From an uncultured Leifsonia sp. (lineage in GTDB: Bacteria; Actinomycetota; Actinomycetes; Actinomycetales; Microbacteriaceae), in NCBI RefSeq assembly GCF_945957465.1, contig NZ_CAMFLC010000017.1, forward strand, positions 1 to 64,000: a stretch of 64,000 nucleotides of DNA. Reading direction: 5' to 3'. The translations under genes and the position numbers were made by a program. Every line of letters begins with the position of its first letter. Position 1 is the first letter of the stretch. Under the pieces are notes generated by a model, which saw nothing but the letters and a program-made list of their open reading frames with translations, had not been told where the DNA came from and made no database searches. Shown piece after piece: positions 15,977 to 24,298 of the stretch.

Positions 15977-16824
15977 AGCGTGCTCACGATGAACGTCACG
16001 TCGCCGATTTCTACGGTGCTGCCGGCCTCGACCTCGTACCGGCGCCCCGGGTCGCAGATCCGGCCGACACCGTGCGGGGTGACAAGGACCGTTCCGTTGG
16101 AGGACCACCTGTCTGAGATCCAGAGGGTCCCGTTCTCGATTCCCAGCTCGAGGTGGGTCTTCGATACCGAGCGCTCGGGATCGGAGATAGTGATGAGCCG
16201 GGGCGACTCGTCTCCGGGCTGCGGTGTCGGTCGTCGACCGAGGATCGAGTGGCCGACCACCTGGTGATCCTCACCGTTCCCGAACGTGAGCCGGAATCGC
16301 ACGCGCGGGGTGCGCACCACGATACGGGTCTGGTCGACCCCGTCTGCGAGCGTGGTGGGCGTTGGCTCGAGCAGTGCAGGCGGCACGAATGCCTCCTGCT
16401 GTGGTTCTGGAAGTGCAGGTTCAAATGACCGTCCCCGTGAAGTCGGGGCCGGCTCGACGTCGGTGATGGGCTCCGCTTCTGGCATCGGGTCCAGGCTGAG
16501 CAGGGCGGCTGCACCAGCGGTGTGCGCGGTGGCTCGTTTGGGGAGTGCGGTGACGTTCGTGGGACGGGACTTCGATGCGCGGGAGACTCGGGCGGGTCGG
16601 GGTTCGACCGCGGGAGGCGAGCTGATGGGCACCTCATGGGCTGTCGGGATGGGCTGCTCATCGGCCTCGGCGACGGGAGCATCGTCATCCTCGGTACGCA
16701 GTTCGAGCCGGGTGGTGGTGGCGGCATCGCCTTCTGCCGCGCGAATGAGGAGGACCGCGCTGCCGCACTCGATGCAGCTGCGGGCGGCAGGTGAGAGCTG
16801 GCTGCCGCAGACTCGGCAGTTCAT
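15973..16824 (-). CDS. zinc-ribbon and FHA-domain protein
   Basis: 283 aa. An N-terminal zinc ribbon has C3, C6, C17 and C20 (CRVC...CIEC). A long Pro/Ala/Glu-rich linker follows, then a C-terminal forkhead-associated domain (~180-283) with GRRP, SVSKTHLE and DRWSSNGT, the residues that contact phosphothreonine. FHA proteins read Ser/Thr kinase signals; no kinase is in the window, so a host kinase would supply the mark. Coupled by ATGA to the upstream HTH protein and by GTGA to the membrane protein, pointing to one signalling or regulatory unit. Confidence 0.88.
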   Translation of the reverse strand: MNCRVCGSQLSPAARSCIECGSAVLLIRAAEGDAATTTRLELRTEDDDAPVAEADEQPIPTAHEVPISSPPAVEPRPARVSRASKSRPTNVTALPKRATAHTAGAAALLSLDPMPEAEPITDVEPAPTSRGRSFEPALPEPQQEAFVPPALLEPTPTTLADGVDQTRIVVRTPRVRFRLTFGNGEDHQVVGHSILGRRPTPQPGDESPRLITISDPERSVSKTHLELGIENGTLWISDRWSSNGTVLVTPHGVGRICDPGRRYEVEAGSTVEIGDVTFIVSTL

Positions 16825-17189
16825 CGGTGTGCCCCGTGGCCGGCGCGGGCGAAGAGCCCCAGCGAGGGGTGCTCATGACGCCAGTTTTCGTTGTTCAGGT
16901 GCACGGCGGGAGAGTCGACGTGTGACCAGACTTCGTGATGGATCTGGTCGAAGATGCCGCGCGCTACCGCGTTGCCGGGTGCCGGGAACGAGACGTCGCT
17001 GCGGAGCTGTACTTCCACCTGCGCGACGGTAAGCCCCGTCTCGGTGGCGATCTCCTCGTGGGTCATGTGTCGGCTGAGCTGCTTTACAGCGTTGCGGAGG
17101 GCGAGGTCGCACGCCTGTCGACTGGCCCGTCGGAGGACCGCCGCCCGGCGTGCTGCCTCGACCAGGTCGTGAGGGTCCACTGCGTTCAT
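16821..17189 (-). CDS. small helix-turn-helix protein (122 aa)
   Basis: ATG 17189 after AAAGGCGGG. The helical N terminus contains a plausible HTH (MTHEEIATETGLTVAQVEVQL, about residues 42-62) of sigma-region-4 or TrfB-like type. The C-terminal part is His-rich (HHEVWSHVDS, NWRHEHPS). It heads the HTH-FHA-membrane operon, so it may regulate that operon or sense the FHA output. No closer family. Confidence 0.68.
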   Translation of the reverse strand: MNAVDPHDLVEAARRAAVLRRASRQACDLALRNAVKQLSRHMTHEEIATETGLTVAQVEVQLRSDVSFPAPGNAVARGIFDQIHHEVWSHVDSPAVHLNNENWRHEHPSLGLFARAGHGAHR

Positions 17190-17385
17190 CGTCCCGCCTT
17201 TCGCTATAGGAGCCGTTGGGTCCGTATCGCTGGTTCTTGTCGGCGACCCCCCGAAAGCGGCGCGCAGACTTTCGGCGGGGCCGGCCGTGCTGCATGGGCG
17301 GATCGGTGATCGATCCAGCCCGGGAATGACCCCCGCAACATCCCGGGCGGACAGTAGCGACGGTGGTCCGATCTAGCCTGAATGC

Positions 17386-17679
17386 ATGCACATTCGGGGC
17401 CTAATCCAATCAACCGTGGTCGACGAGGTCACGGCCGAGGCCGACGATGCTCAGTCGGCTCGCGCGCTGATCGAGGCGCAGGTGCCCGCCGGGTACGAGC
17501 TGATCCAGGTTCATAACTCCATGCCGCGAGGCGGCCGCGTCATTGCGACCGGACGCATCCGTAGCGCAGCCACTCGTGAGCTCGACGCCGAGGGCCAGGA
17601 CTACCGCAGCGCTCGCGAGGCGCTGGAGGCATCGATTCCCGCCGATCACCGGCTGCTATACGTGCTCTCTGTCGATTGA
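17386..17679 (+). CDS. hypothetical protein (97 aa), leaderless start
   Basis: Starts MHIRGLIQST. TAGCCT lies exactly six bases before the ATG (17374-17379), the spacing of a leaderless mRNA with its -10 box; no ribosome site is present. The protein has two repeated halves of an alpha/beta pattern: ADDAQSARALIEAQVPAGYELI and later QDYRSAREALEASIPADHRLL are clearly related, so it is an internal duplication of about 40 residues. Soluble, of unknown function. Confidence 0.7.
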   Translation: MHIRGLIQSTVVDEVTAEADDAQSARALIEAQVPAGYELIQVHNSMPRGGRVIATGRIRSAATRELDAEGQDYRSAREALEASIPADHRLLYVLSVD

Positions 17680-17710
17680 GCGAAGCGTTTCCGGCGAGGA
17701 ACTCGAGCCG

Positions 17711-17962
17711 TTAGTCCTGGCTCTGCCGCGCTGCGAACTTGCGGCGGCCCACCTCGACCAGCGCGAAGCCCGCTGCCAATGGCACTGCGCCGATCGCGGC
17801 TGCGATCAACACGTCGGACGATGAGAGCGCGCCGACCGCAACGTTCCGGGCCAGGGCGTAGCCGAAGCCGAGAGCGGCGCCGACGACGAGGCCAGCGTAG
17901 GCGAAGGCCCACCACCCGGAGTCTTCGGGTAGCTCGACGGTTTCCTTCTTAGATCGCAGCAC
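17711..17962 (-). CDS. small membrane protein (83 aa)
   Basis: Starts GTG 17962 (LRSKKETVELPEDSG) preceded by GAAAGGA. Two hydrophobic helices, about residues 18-38 and 48-68, with basic flanks, so both ends are probably cytoplasmic. No family is recognised. It sits alone between the 97-aa plus-strand gene and the RES toxin-antitoxin unit. Confidence 0.65.
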   Translation of the reverse strand: MLRSKKETVELPEDSGWWAFAYAGLVVGAALGFGYALARNVAVGALSSSDVLIAAAIGAVPLAAGFALVEVGRRKFAARQSQD

Positions 17963-18024
17963 AGCGGGATCCTTTCACGAGGGGCGGACATTGCCGTTTG
18001 GGCGTTGCCCAGGGGAAAAGACGC

Positions 18025-18633
18025 CTAGATGACGGTCAGAGACTTGAGCGTGGGTGGGCCGGCGACGACGATGCCGGACGCTTCGCAGGCCTCCGGGCCG
18101 GTCATGTGGCGCGCCTCAGTGAAGCGTGGGCCCGGCGAGCCGGCGCTACCGAACAGCGCCAGAGCCGTCGCGCTTCCGGTGGTGTAGGCGGAGGCGTAGT
18201 AGATCCCCTCGAACGAGTTGGCCTGGATGGTCTCAGCCCACTGCTGCGGGATCGCGTAGTTCTCCATGGTGACCAGCTCGCGGACGATCCCGAATCGGAC
18301 CGCGCGCTCGGAGCTGACGGCAGCGCACTTGTAGTCGACTGGTGCTGCCATGGTCGAGACCTGGAAGGAGTCGGCTAGCGCTCGCGAGACGACATTCGAC
18401 TCGCTCACGGCGTCTCGGACCTTCTCGCGCACCGCGGTCTCGACCTTCGTAGCCGCGTAGCAGGTTCCCGACGGGGCCGGGAGGTTGAAGCGGCCGTTGC
18501 GACTGCTATCAAACCACCATGCGCCGCGCGCAGTGTTGTGCGCCCGGTACATCTGGGTCTCCGCGGACACTGTGTGTCGCGGCATCCTGCGGTAGTCCTG
18601 CCCTGGGACCGGCGCCCCTTGAGTGGCGGTCAC
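18025..18633 (-). CDS. RES-domain toxin (NAD+-degrading type)
   Basis: 202 aa. The RES fold signature is present: YRAHN with the key Arg (~30), the RFNLP segment, a Tyr-Ala strand, then a Glu in TAVREKV (~70), with the Ser-containing part further on. RES toxins of Xre-RES/MbcTA-type systems deplete NAD+. It starts at GTG 18633, overlapping the antitoxin stop as GTGA, so toxin synthesis is coupled to antitoxin synthesis. Family call confident, activity inferred. Confidence 0.85.
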   Translation of the reverse strand: MTATQGAPVPGQDYRRMPRHTVSAETQMYRAHNTARGAWWFDSSRNGRFNLPAPSGTCYAATKVETAVREKVRDAVSESNVVSRALADSFQVSTMAAPVDYKCAAVSSERAVRFGIVRELVTMENYAIPQQWAETIQANSFEGIYYASAYTTGSATALALFGSAGSPGPRFTEARHMTGPEACEASGIVVAGPPTLKSLTVI

Positions 18634-19208
18634 GCGGCCCAGCTCGCAGCCGTGCGCGCAGCAGACGTGACGACCGCGTCCACCTCGCCGGCGATCAACC
18701 GGTCGATGTTCCGGCGGCGGTTGCTCACATCCTCGGAGGACTGGTCAGGAACCGGGGTGTTGAGCCACTGCGCCCAGGTCCACTCGTCGTCGATTCCCCG
18801 CCGGAGTTCGCTGAGCACCTCACGCATGCCGGGGACAATCGCGCCGTTCACGACCTGGAACGCCGGATACACCGTCTGACCGTCCGCGGTGCGCAGCCGC
18901 AGCAGCCGCAACTCGGCGACGGCTTTGGAGACGGCCGCGCGGCCGCGTCCCAGCTCCTTTTGCAGCGATCCACTGGTGTAGCAGGGCCCAACGATTTCCA
19001 CCCACGGGCTGACCGCGATCGGCAGCCGCTCGACGACCTGCTCGGCGACCTCATCGGCGTCGCCGAGGTTGGTCAGTTCTTCGCCACGGTCGACCCGCTC
19101 GAGAAGTCGTGCCCGGACGGCGGCCACGATCTCGTCCACCGCGTGCTCCTGCACCTGGCGCGGCCCGGCCGTCCGCCGGCGACGACGTTCTGGTGCTGCA
19201 GTGCTCAT
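18630..19208 (-). CDS. RES-associated antitoxin (Xre/MbcA-like)
   Basis: 192 aa, ATG 19208 after GGGAGG. A basic N terminus precedes an HTH-like region (SLQKELGRGRAAVSKAVAEL). The C-terminal part (YPAFQVVNGAIVPGM, WTWAQWLNTPVPD) resembles the toxin-binding domain of MbcA/Xre antitoxins that caps the RES active site. It directly precedes and overlaps the RES gene. Four GTTGAC repeats just upstream are a likely autoregulatory operator. Confidence 0.8.
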   Translation of the reverse strand: MSTAAPERRRRRTAGPRQVQEHAVDEIVAAVRARLLERVDRGEELTNLGDADEVAEQVVERLPIAVSPWVEIVGPCYTSGSLQKELGRGRAAVSKAVAELRLLRLRTADGQTVYPAFQVVNGAIVPGMREVLSELRRGIDDEWTWAQWLNTPVPDQSSEDVSNRRRNIDRLIAGEVDAVVTSAARTAASWAA

Positions 19209-19222
19209 GGGTGACCTCCCAA

Positions 19223-19270
19223 GTCAACTATGTCAACCAATTCTCTCAGTCGCATGTCAACCATGTCAAC
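19223..19270 (-). promoter_or_regulatory. four GTTGAC direct repeats, operator/promoter of the RES toxin-antitoxin unit
   Basis: On plus, GTCAAC occurs at 19223, 19232, 19256 and 19265: two pairs spaced 9 bases, the pairs 33 bases apart. On minus the unit reads GTTGACATR and itself contains TTGACA, so repressor sites would overlap the -35 box. GAGAAT 18 bases downstream of the first TTGACA is a possible -10. This is typical of cooperative antitoxin autorepression. Confidence 0.65.
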
Positions 19271-19306
19271 CGCCGTGAGGGCGAAAACCCCTTTCGCGGA
19301 TAACGG

Positions 19307-19320
19307 ATAACGCACGTTAT
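19307..19320. promoter_or_regulatory. 14-bp palindrome
   Basis: ATAACGCACGTTAT, with ATAACG / CGTTAT arms, preceded by a second GATAAC copy. It lies between the toxin-antitoxin operator and the leaderless 19385 gene, about 50 bases upstream of that gene's -10. It may be an operator for either direction. Confidence 0.4.
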
Positions 19321-19384
19321 GACAGCTTTGGAGCATCCTGCTAGTCCACTAGCGATATGCCCTTTCGCTTGCTAGCGTGTTCCT

Positions 19385-20011
19385 ATGGCGCGTAAACGAC
19401 TCCCCCTGCAGCAGGACCTTCTCTCCAACCTGCTGGTGATCACCCGCACTCGCGAGGACGTTGAGCATCTGCTCGAGCACGTGACGAGACTGCAGTCCGA
19501 GGCGATCGCTGTGGCGGCCGCCTACGGGGTATCCCAGACCGAATTGGCTGATGTCAGCCTGCTCAGTCGCCAGCGGGTTGGACAGCTCGTCAACGCCACC
19601 GAAGCTTCACGGGTCGACATAGGTGCACTCATTGACCAGATTCAGCAGGTCGATGACCATCCGCAGGATGTGATGGGCGCAGTCTCGACCGAGGCGATCC
19701 TGGCGTTGGATGTCGACGTGAGAGACGCGCTTGTGGACCGTCAGATTGAGGTGGTTTACGGGCCTGAGGAGTCCGCCCGTCGGGCAGGGTTTCGACGGAA
19801 GGCTCGTGAGGATGCCGAGCATGACCCGGAGCGTCGTGCAGCAGCTGAAGAGCGCGCTCGGCGTCGAGCACGAGCCATTTTTGGGAACCGGGAGCCAGCC
19901 CGGGAGGCGTTGCGCCCCGTGCTCGCTGTCTACTTCCCCGAGCCTCCTGCCGCCTGCGCCGGGGGCACCTGTGGCCGGTGCGAGGAGTGTTTGTCGAGGG
20001 GCGAACAGTGA
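19385..20011 (+). CDS. HTH protein with C-terminal Cys cluster, leaderless start
   Basis: 208 aa, ATG 19385. TAGCGT lies exactly six bases before the ATG (leaderless pattern) and there is no ribosome site. A helical N terminus contains a likely HTH (YGVSQTELADVSLLSRQRVGQL, about 48-69). A charged coiled-coil follows (REDAEHDPERRAAAEERARRR). A C-terminal Cys set, CAGGTCGRCEEC, could bind a metal ion or Fe-S cluster. It may be a redox- or metal-sensing regulator; that is inference. Confidence 0.7.
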   Translation: MARKRLPLQQDLLSNLLVITRTREDVEHLLEHVTRLQSEAIAVAAAYGVSQTELADVSLLSRQRVGQLVNATEASRVDIGALIDQIQQVDDHPQDVMGAVSTEAILALDVDVRDALVDRQIEVVYGPEESARRAGFRRKAREDAEHDPERRAAAEERARRRARAIFGNREPAREALRPVLAVYFPEPPAACAGGTCGRCEECLSRGEQ

Positions 20012-20056
20012 TCCATCCGTCCACGCCAGGTTCCCGAAGACGACGGGACCTCGATC

Positions 20057-20662
20057 ATGGTTGAGCTACCTCGCCCCGGCCGACCGGATCCGTCGAAGCC
20101 GCGCGTACCACCGAGTGACACCGATCGCATCGTGATGTTCCTGTCCCTCGCTGACGAGTACGCCGGCCTTCTGGACTTCCTGAACGCACCTAACCGAGTC
20201 GTGATGGGACCGCCACGAACGGAGGCCGATCGTACCGCGCACTGGCACCGCCTTCTTCGCGCAGCTGTCTCCCGGAAATTCATCACGCAGGGGGACGGCG
20301 CCTATCTCGGCGACGTGTTCACCAGCATGGCGAGGCTTCGATCTTCCGAGTCCCCTCCCGTGGCGGTCCAGGATCTGCAGGAGCGGCTGAACCGCATAAG
20401 AACCGACTCCCTTGGAAGCTACGTCTTGGCGGGTCACCCGCCGACGTCGGAACCGGAGATCTTCTGGGACGTAATCTACGGGCAACTCATGCATGGGGAC
20501 TACGAGCGCTGGTACCGGAGCAATGCCCGCGCCGGCACCGGCTGGGATGTCAATGCGGTCGCGATGGTCCTGTCTCAGGTAGAGCAACTGGTCCTCGGGA
20601 CGCGAACCGCGATCGTAGAAGGACTCGAGCGCGGCTACCTGCGACTCGGAGGGAGCACTTAG
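20057..20662 (+). CDS. hypothetical protein (201 aa)
   Basis: ATG 20057 (MVELPRPGRPDPSK); the ribosome site is weak (GGGAC). A mostly helical soluble protein with aromatic clusters (EIFWDVIYGQL, YERWYRSNARAG). No domain is recognised. Follows the HTH/Cys gene by 45 bases, possibly co-transcribed. Its stop overlaps that of the convergent HNH gene (TTAG). Confidence 0.6.
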   Translation: MVELPRPGRPDPSKPRVPPSDTDRIVMFLSLADEYAGLLDFLNAPNRVVMGPPRTEADRTAHWHRLLRAAVSRKFITQGDGAYLGDVFTSMARLRSSESPPVAVQDLQERLNRIRTDSLGSYVLAGHPPTSEPEIFWDVIYGQLMHGDYERWYRSNARAGTGWDVNAVAMVLSQVEQLVLGTRTAIVEGLERGYLRLGGST

Positions 20663-21582
20663 GCGTCGGCGCCGGCAGACCTGGCCGCACCTTCGCGCTT
20701 GAGAGAAATCAGCATCCTGTCGAAGAGACCCGGCTCAAGCGGCCAGTCCACTCCGACGAAGCGGTTCAATCCGATCGCACGGATGGGAGCACCGTTCTTA
20801 CGCTTCCCTGTGAGGAAGGCGACCTCACCGGGGATCGGTTTCTCGGCTGTGCGCGCCAATGTGACTCGGGAAGCTACTGGGCCGAGCTTGAGCGAGGATC
20901 GTCGCGGGAGGTCTCGAGCCGCAACGAGTTCGGCTCGAAGGGCGCGCGCCTTCTTGGTCACTGGCACCGTTCCGAGGATCGCGCAGGCGATCAGATATAC
21001 GGTCTTGGCTGCAGCGATCGTCACGGCGGCCATGTCGTAATCTCTGCCATGCATGCTGACCCGTCCTCCTTCGAGCACCTGCTGTACGGCCGGGTCTCCT
21101 CCCCCGACGCCGAACAAGACGAACTCTCCTTCTGGGGTCTCGCGGTAGAGATACCGCCCGGCCTTGCGTGCGCCCGGAACGGTATCGCCCTCGAAACGCA
21201 CCGGCGGGAGAGCCAGCTCATACCAGTCCTTGAACTCGGCCTCATATCGCGAGCCAAACTCGTTGTTACAGCGGGCACACGTCGTGACCAGCGGCCGTCC
21301 CCCGATTCCGTCCGGCGGAACGTGGTCGATGGTGGTGGGGTCGGCCGCACCGCAGATCGGACACTCGCTCAGCTCCAGCCTGGTCAGCTGCACCGACCAG
21401 GTCTTGAGCTCCGTCCGCTCCCCTTGCGGCTTGGGCATCTGGATGCTGAGGCCGTCAGTCAACTCGCCGCTGAAAAACTCCGGGATCGCGCGATGCTCTG
21501 CTCTCCCCACGACCGAACTGATGCGAGCGTCGCGGCCGCGCGTCGGCTCTGGCCTTCGGAAGGATTCTCCGGAGCCAGTCAT
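20659..21582 (-). CDS. HNH endonuclease family protein
   Basis: 307 aa. I start at ATG 21582 (MTGSGESFRRPEPTRG), which overlaps the upstream TGA as ATGA; the ORF-track start at 21681 lies inside the previous gene. The HNH zinc-finger core is clear: CPIC (74-77), DHVPP (86-90), CARCNN (102-107). The C-terminal 200 residues are unrecognised and may give target specificity or be a regulatory domain. Possible roles are DNA repair, defence or a homing-type nuclease. Coupled to a small 96-aa protein. Confidence 0.8.
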   Translation of the reverse strand: MTGSGESFRRPEPTRGRDARISSVVGRAEHRAIPEFFSGELTDGLSIQMPKPQGERTELKTWSVQLTRLELSECPICGAADPTTIDHVPPDGIGGRPLVTTCARCNNEFGSRYEAEFKDWYELALPPVRFEGDTVPGARKAGRYLYRETPEGEFVLFGVGGGDPAVQQVLEGGRVSMHGRDYDMAAVTIAAAKTVYLIACAILGTVPVTKKARALRAELVAARDLPRRSSLKLGPVASRVTLARTAEKPIPGEVAFLTGKRKNGAPIRAIGLNRFVGVDWPLEPGLFDRMLISLKREGAARSAGADA

Positions 21583-21869
21583 GGCGCGCCCGGATCGTGA
21601 GTGTGTGCAGCAATGTGGTCGATTAGCTGTGACCACGCCGAGTGGGCCTGACCGACGTCTAGGTACCTTCCAAGTCGCCAACGCCCTTCGGGCAGCCCCT
21701 GAAGCTTGTAGTCGACCACCAGCTCGACGTCATGCTCGCCCTGCAGGGTGACCGGAATGAGACTGGTGATGTGGTCTGGGTTGATCCAACGCGACGGCGG
21801 CGGCCCTCCGAGGGCGGCATGCACCAGCGGTGCGTCCGCAGCTGCCGGCGGGATCGGGATGAGCGCCAC
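21579..21869 (-). CDS. hypothetical protein (96 aa) coupled to HNH gene
   Basis: ATG 21869 (MALIPIPPAAADAP). Soluble; the motif WINPDHITSLIPV followed by DVELVVDYKLQGLPEGRW resembles small actinobacterial beta-strand proteins with an INxDHI motif, of unknown role. It overlaps the HNH gene by ATGA, so it may be a partner or inhibitor of the nuclease. The promoter region lies between it and the divergent ligD. Confidence 0.65.
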   Translation of the reverse strand: MALIPIPPAAADAPLVHAALGGPPPSRWINPDHITSLIPVTLQGEHDVELVVDYKLQGLPEGRWRLGRYLDVGQAHSAWSQLIDHIAAHTHDPGAP

Positions 21870-21935
21870 GCGCCACAGCGTAGCGGTAGCCCGCGCAGCC
21901 TCCCCGTTTCAGGTGGTCGGCGGTACGGTCGTGCC

Positions 21936-23813
21936 ATGCCAGCGACACCGCTTGTCGACGTCGACGGCAGACGTTTGCGCCTAACGAACCTGGATAAGGT
22001 GCTGTACCCGGAGACGGGGACCACCAAGGGCGATGTCATTCACTACTACGCGACCATCGCACCGGCACTCCTCCCCCACCTGGCTGAGCGCCCAGTCACG
22101 CGCAAGCGCTGGCCTGACGGCGTCGGTTCGGCCACCGCGCCCATCGAGGCATTCTTCGAGAAGGATCTCGGCATGGGCGTGCCGAATTGGGTGCTGCGCC
22201 AGACGATCCTTCACTCCGGCGGCGAGAAGCGCTATCCGGTGGTCACCGATCGCGCGACGCTCGTCTGGCTCGCGCAGAGCGCGGCGCTCGAGCTGCACGT
22301 GCCGCAGTGGCGCTTCGACACTGATCGCCGGCCGACGCGGATGGTGCTCGACTTCGACCCTGGAGAAGGAACCGGTCTTGCCGAGTGCGCTCAGGTGGCG
22401 TTGTGGGCGAAGGCGATCCTCGACGACATGGGGCTTCCGACTTTCCCCGTGACTTCCGGCAGCAAGGGCGTCCACGTCTATGTTCCTCTCGATGGCCGGC
22501 TCTCCTCAGACCAGGTGTCCGACGTCGCCCGCGAGCTCGCTCGGGCGCTTGAGGCTGACCACCCCGCCGAGGTGATCTCGACCATGCCGAAGGCACGTCG
22601 AGTGGGCAAGGTGTTCATCGGCTGGTCCCAGAACAACGCCAAAAAGACGACCATCTCCCCCTACTCGCTGCGCGGCACCGCGCGACCGTTCGCGGCCGCG
22701 CCTCGCACCTGGGAAGAGATTGCCGCACCAGGACTCGAGCAGCTGGACTTTTCCGAGGTCCTCGACCGATTCGAGGATGCGGGTGATCTGCTTGCCGCCC
22801 TCGACCACTCCCCCGCTGTACGCCCGCCTGAGCCTCTGCGAGGCCAGATCGACCTAGCTCTCGCCAAAGCCTCCGAACGCGTCCCAGAAGCCGCAGCGCT
22901 GCCCGGAGGAAGCCGTTACGAGCCGAAGCTGGACGGTTGGCGGACTGCGGCGGTCGTCGACGTCGACCGGGTGACACTCTGGTCGCGCCAGAAAACGAAC
23001 CTAACCGAAGCGTTCCCCGACGTCGCCACGGCGATCGCCGAGCAGGCGGATGCCGGCGTCGTCCTCGACGGCGAGCTCGTGCGCTGGAACGACGGGCGAC
23101 TCGAGTTCGACGCCCTGCAGCGCCGTTTCGCCTCAGGCAAGCAGCGCCGCCGGCAGCTGGTCGATGAGGAACCGATCGACTTCGTGGTCTTTGACATCCT
23201 CGCTGCAGGTGGCCGCGACCTGCGCGGCCTGCCCTACGACGAACGTCGCCACGCCCTCGAACAGCTCGCGGCCGGCTGGCGGCCGCCACTGAGCTTGATC
23301 GCCGCCACTACCGATGCCGATGAGGGCAGGAGGTGGTTCGAGGAGTTGACCGTCCGCGGGATCGAGGGCGTGGTGGTCAAGGGCGGCGCGCAGCCGTACC
23401 GCGGCGGCCAGCGCGATTGGATCAAGGTGAAGCACCGCGACACATTTGAAGTCGTTGCGGGCGCGGTCACCGGTACGTTGACTCAGCCGGGCGAGCTGAT
23501 CCTCGGTCGGTTTGAGGGCGACGAGCTGCGGATCATTGGCCGCACGACACCCCTGCGGCCTACGGCTGCCCGCGCGCTCACTCCCCTACTGCGACCCGCA
23601 CCTGCGGATCATCCGTGGCCCGACGTCATCTCGTCTCGCACCTACGACCGCTTCCAGCCCAAACGCGAAACAAAGCTCACGCTGATCGAGCCACTCACTG
23701 TCGAAATCTCTGCGGACACTTCGATCGTTGGCGGCACAATTCGCCACGCAGCACGGTTCGTCAGGGCTCGCCCAGAGGTATCTCCCGACGAGGTGAGTTG
23801 GCCGCGCTCCTAA
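21936..23813 (+). CDS. ligD: ATP-dependent DNA ligase D, Pol-Lig form
   Basis: 625 aa from ATG 21936, not the ORF-track start at 21732. TACGGT lies exactly six bases before the ATG, so a leaderless transcript is likely. The polymerase (archaeo-eukaryotic primase) domain comes first, with the metal-binding DFDPGEG (D139, D141). The ligase domain follows, with the adenylated Lys in EPKLDGWR (K331), and ends with an OB fold. The phosphoesterase domain of many LigD proteins is missing. It seals double-strand breaks in non-homologous end joining, normally with Ku; no ku gene is in this window. It may repair the plasmid after entry or damage. Confidence 0.93.
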   Translation: MPATPLVDVDGRRLRLTNLDKVLYPETGTTKGDVIHYYATIAPALLPHLAERPVTRKRWPDGVGSATAPIEAFFEKDLGMGVPNWVLRQTILHSGGEKRYPVVTDRATLVWLAQSAALELHVPQWRFDTDRRPTRMVLDFDPGEGTGLAECAQVALWAKAILDDMGLPTFPVTSGSKGVHVYVPLDGRLSSDQVSDVARELARALEADHPAEVISTMPKARRVGKVFIGWSQNNAKKTTISPYSLRGTARPFAAAPRTWEEIAAPGLEQLDFSEVLDRFEDAGDLLAALDHSPAVRPPEPLRGQIDLALAKASERVPEAAALPGGSRYEPKLDGWRTAAVVDVDRVTLWSRQKTNLTEAFPDVATAIAEQADAGVVLDGELVRWNDGRLEFDALQRRFASGKQRRRQLVDEEPIDFVVFDILAAGGRDLRGLPYDERRHALEQLAAGWRPPLSLIAATTDADEGRRWFEELTVRGIEGVVVKGGAQPYRGGQRDWIKVKHRDTFEVVAGAVTGTLTQPGELILGRFEGDELRIIGRTTPLRPTAARALTPLLRPAPADHPWPDVISSRTYDRFQPKRETKLTLIEPLTVEISADTSIVGGTIRHAARFVRARPEVSPDEVSWPRS

Positions 23814-24298
23814 ACTCTGTTAGTTACAGAGTCCCGGAGTTGCGCCTCGTCGTTTCCATTGAGCTCGTTGAGGTGCGGGATCAGGAGGTCGATCGCGATC
23901 CGGATGAGGGTGTTCTCGGTGATCCGCTCCCCCGCCCCAGGCGTCTTTGCTCGATTCAGCTTGCGCGCGTACTCCGTGAGCGTCTCGTACTGCTCCTCGC
24001 GAAGACGCGTCTCCTTGCGAACGAACCGCAGATACAGGGGCTCTCCCCCGGCCGGCGCCGGGACGACAGGGGCCGGCGCCGCGGCCGCGGCGGGCTCGGC
24101 AGTCTTCTTGGCCTGTGCAGGCTGCCGCTTTCGAGGCGGCGCTGACTTGACCCGGGGCGTTTCGACCTCCGGAGCGGCTACCGCCTGCGGGGCCACGGCA
24201 GGGTCAGAAGCCGGCGATGCGTCGCCCTGTCGCTGCAGCGGTTCGACGTCATCAGTGTCGATCTTTTCGAGCAGCGTCGAGAGGTCCTTGCGGCTCAT
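23810..24298 (-). CDS. ParB-type partner of ParA (centromere-binding candidate)
   Basis: 162 aa, its ATG overlapping the ParA stop (TGATG). The N terminus is acidic. A long Pro/Ala/Lys-rich linker spans ~35-90. A C-terminal helical domain follows (FVRKETRLREEQYETLTEYARKL, then ENTLIRIAIDLLIPHL), shaped like a ribbon-helix-helix or small-helix dimerisation module as in many Gram-positive partition partners. Its 3' end carries an ACTCTGT/ACAGAGT inverted repeat (23814-23832), the same motif that recurs upstream of parA. Role inferred from context. Confidence 0.78.
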   Translation of the reverse strand: MSRKDLSTLLEKIDTDDVEPLQRQGDASPASDPAVAPQAVAAPEVETPRVKSAPPRKRQPAQAKKTAEPAAAAAPAPVVPAPAGGEPLYLRFVRKETRLREEQYETLTEYARKLNRAKTPGAGERITENTLIRIAIDLLIPHLNELNGNDEAQLRDSVTNRV

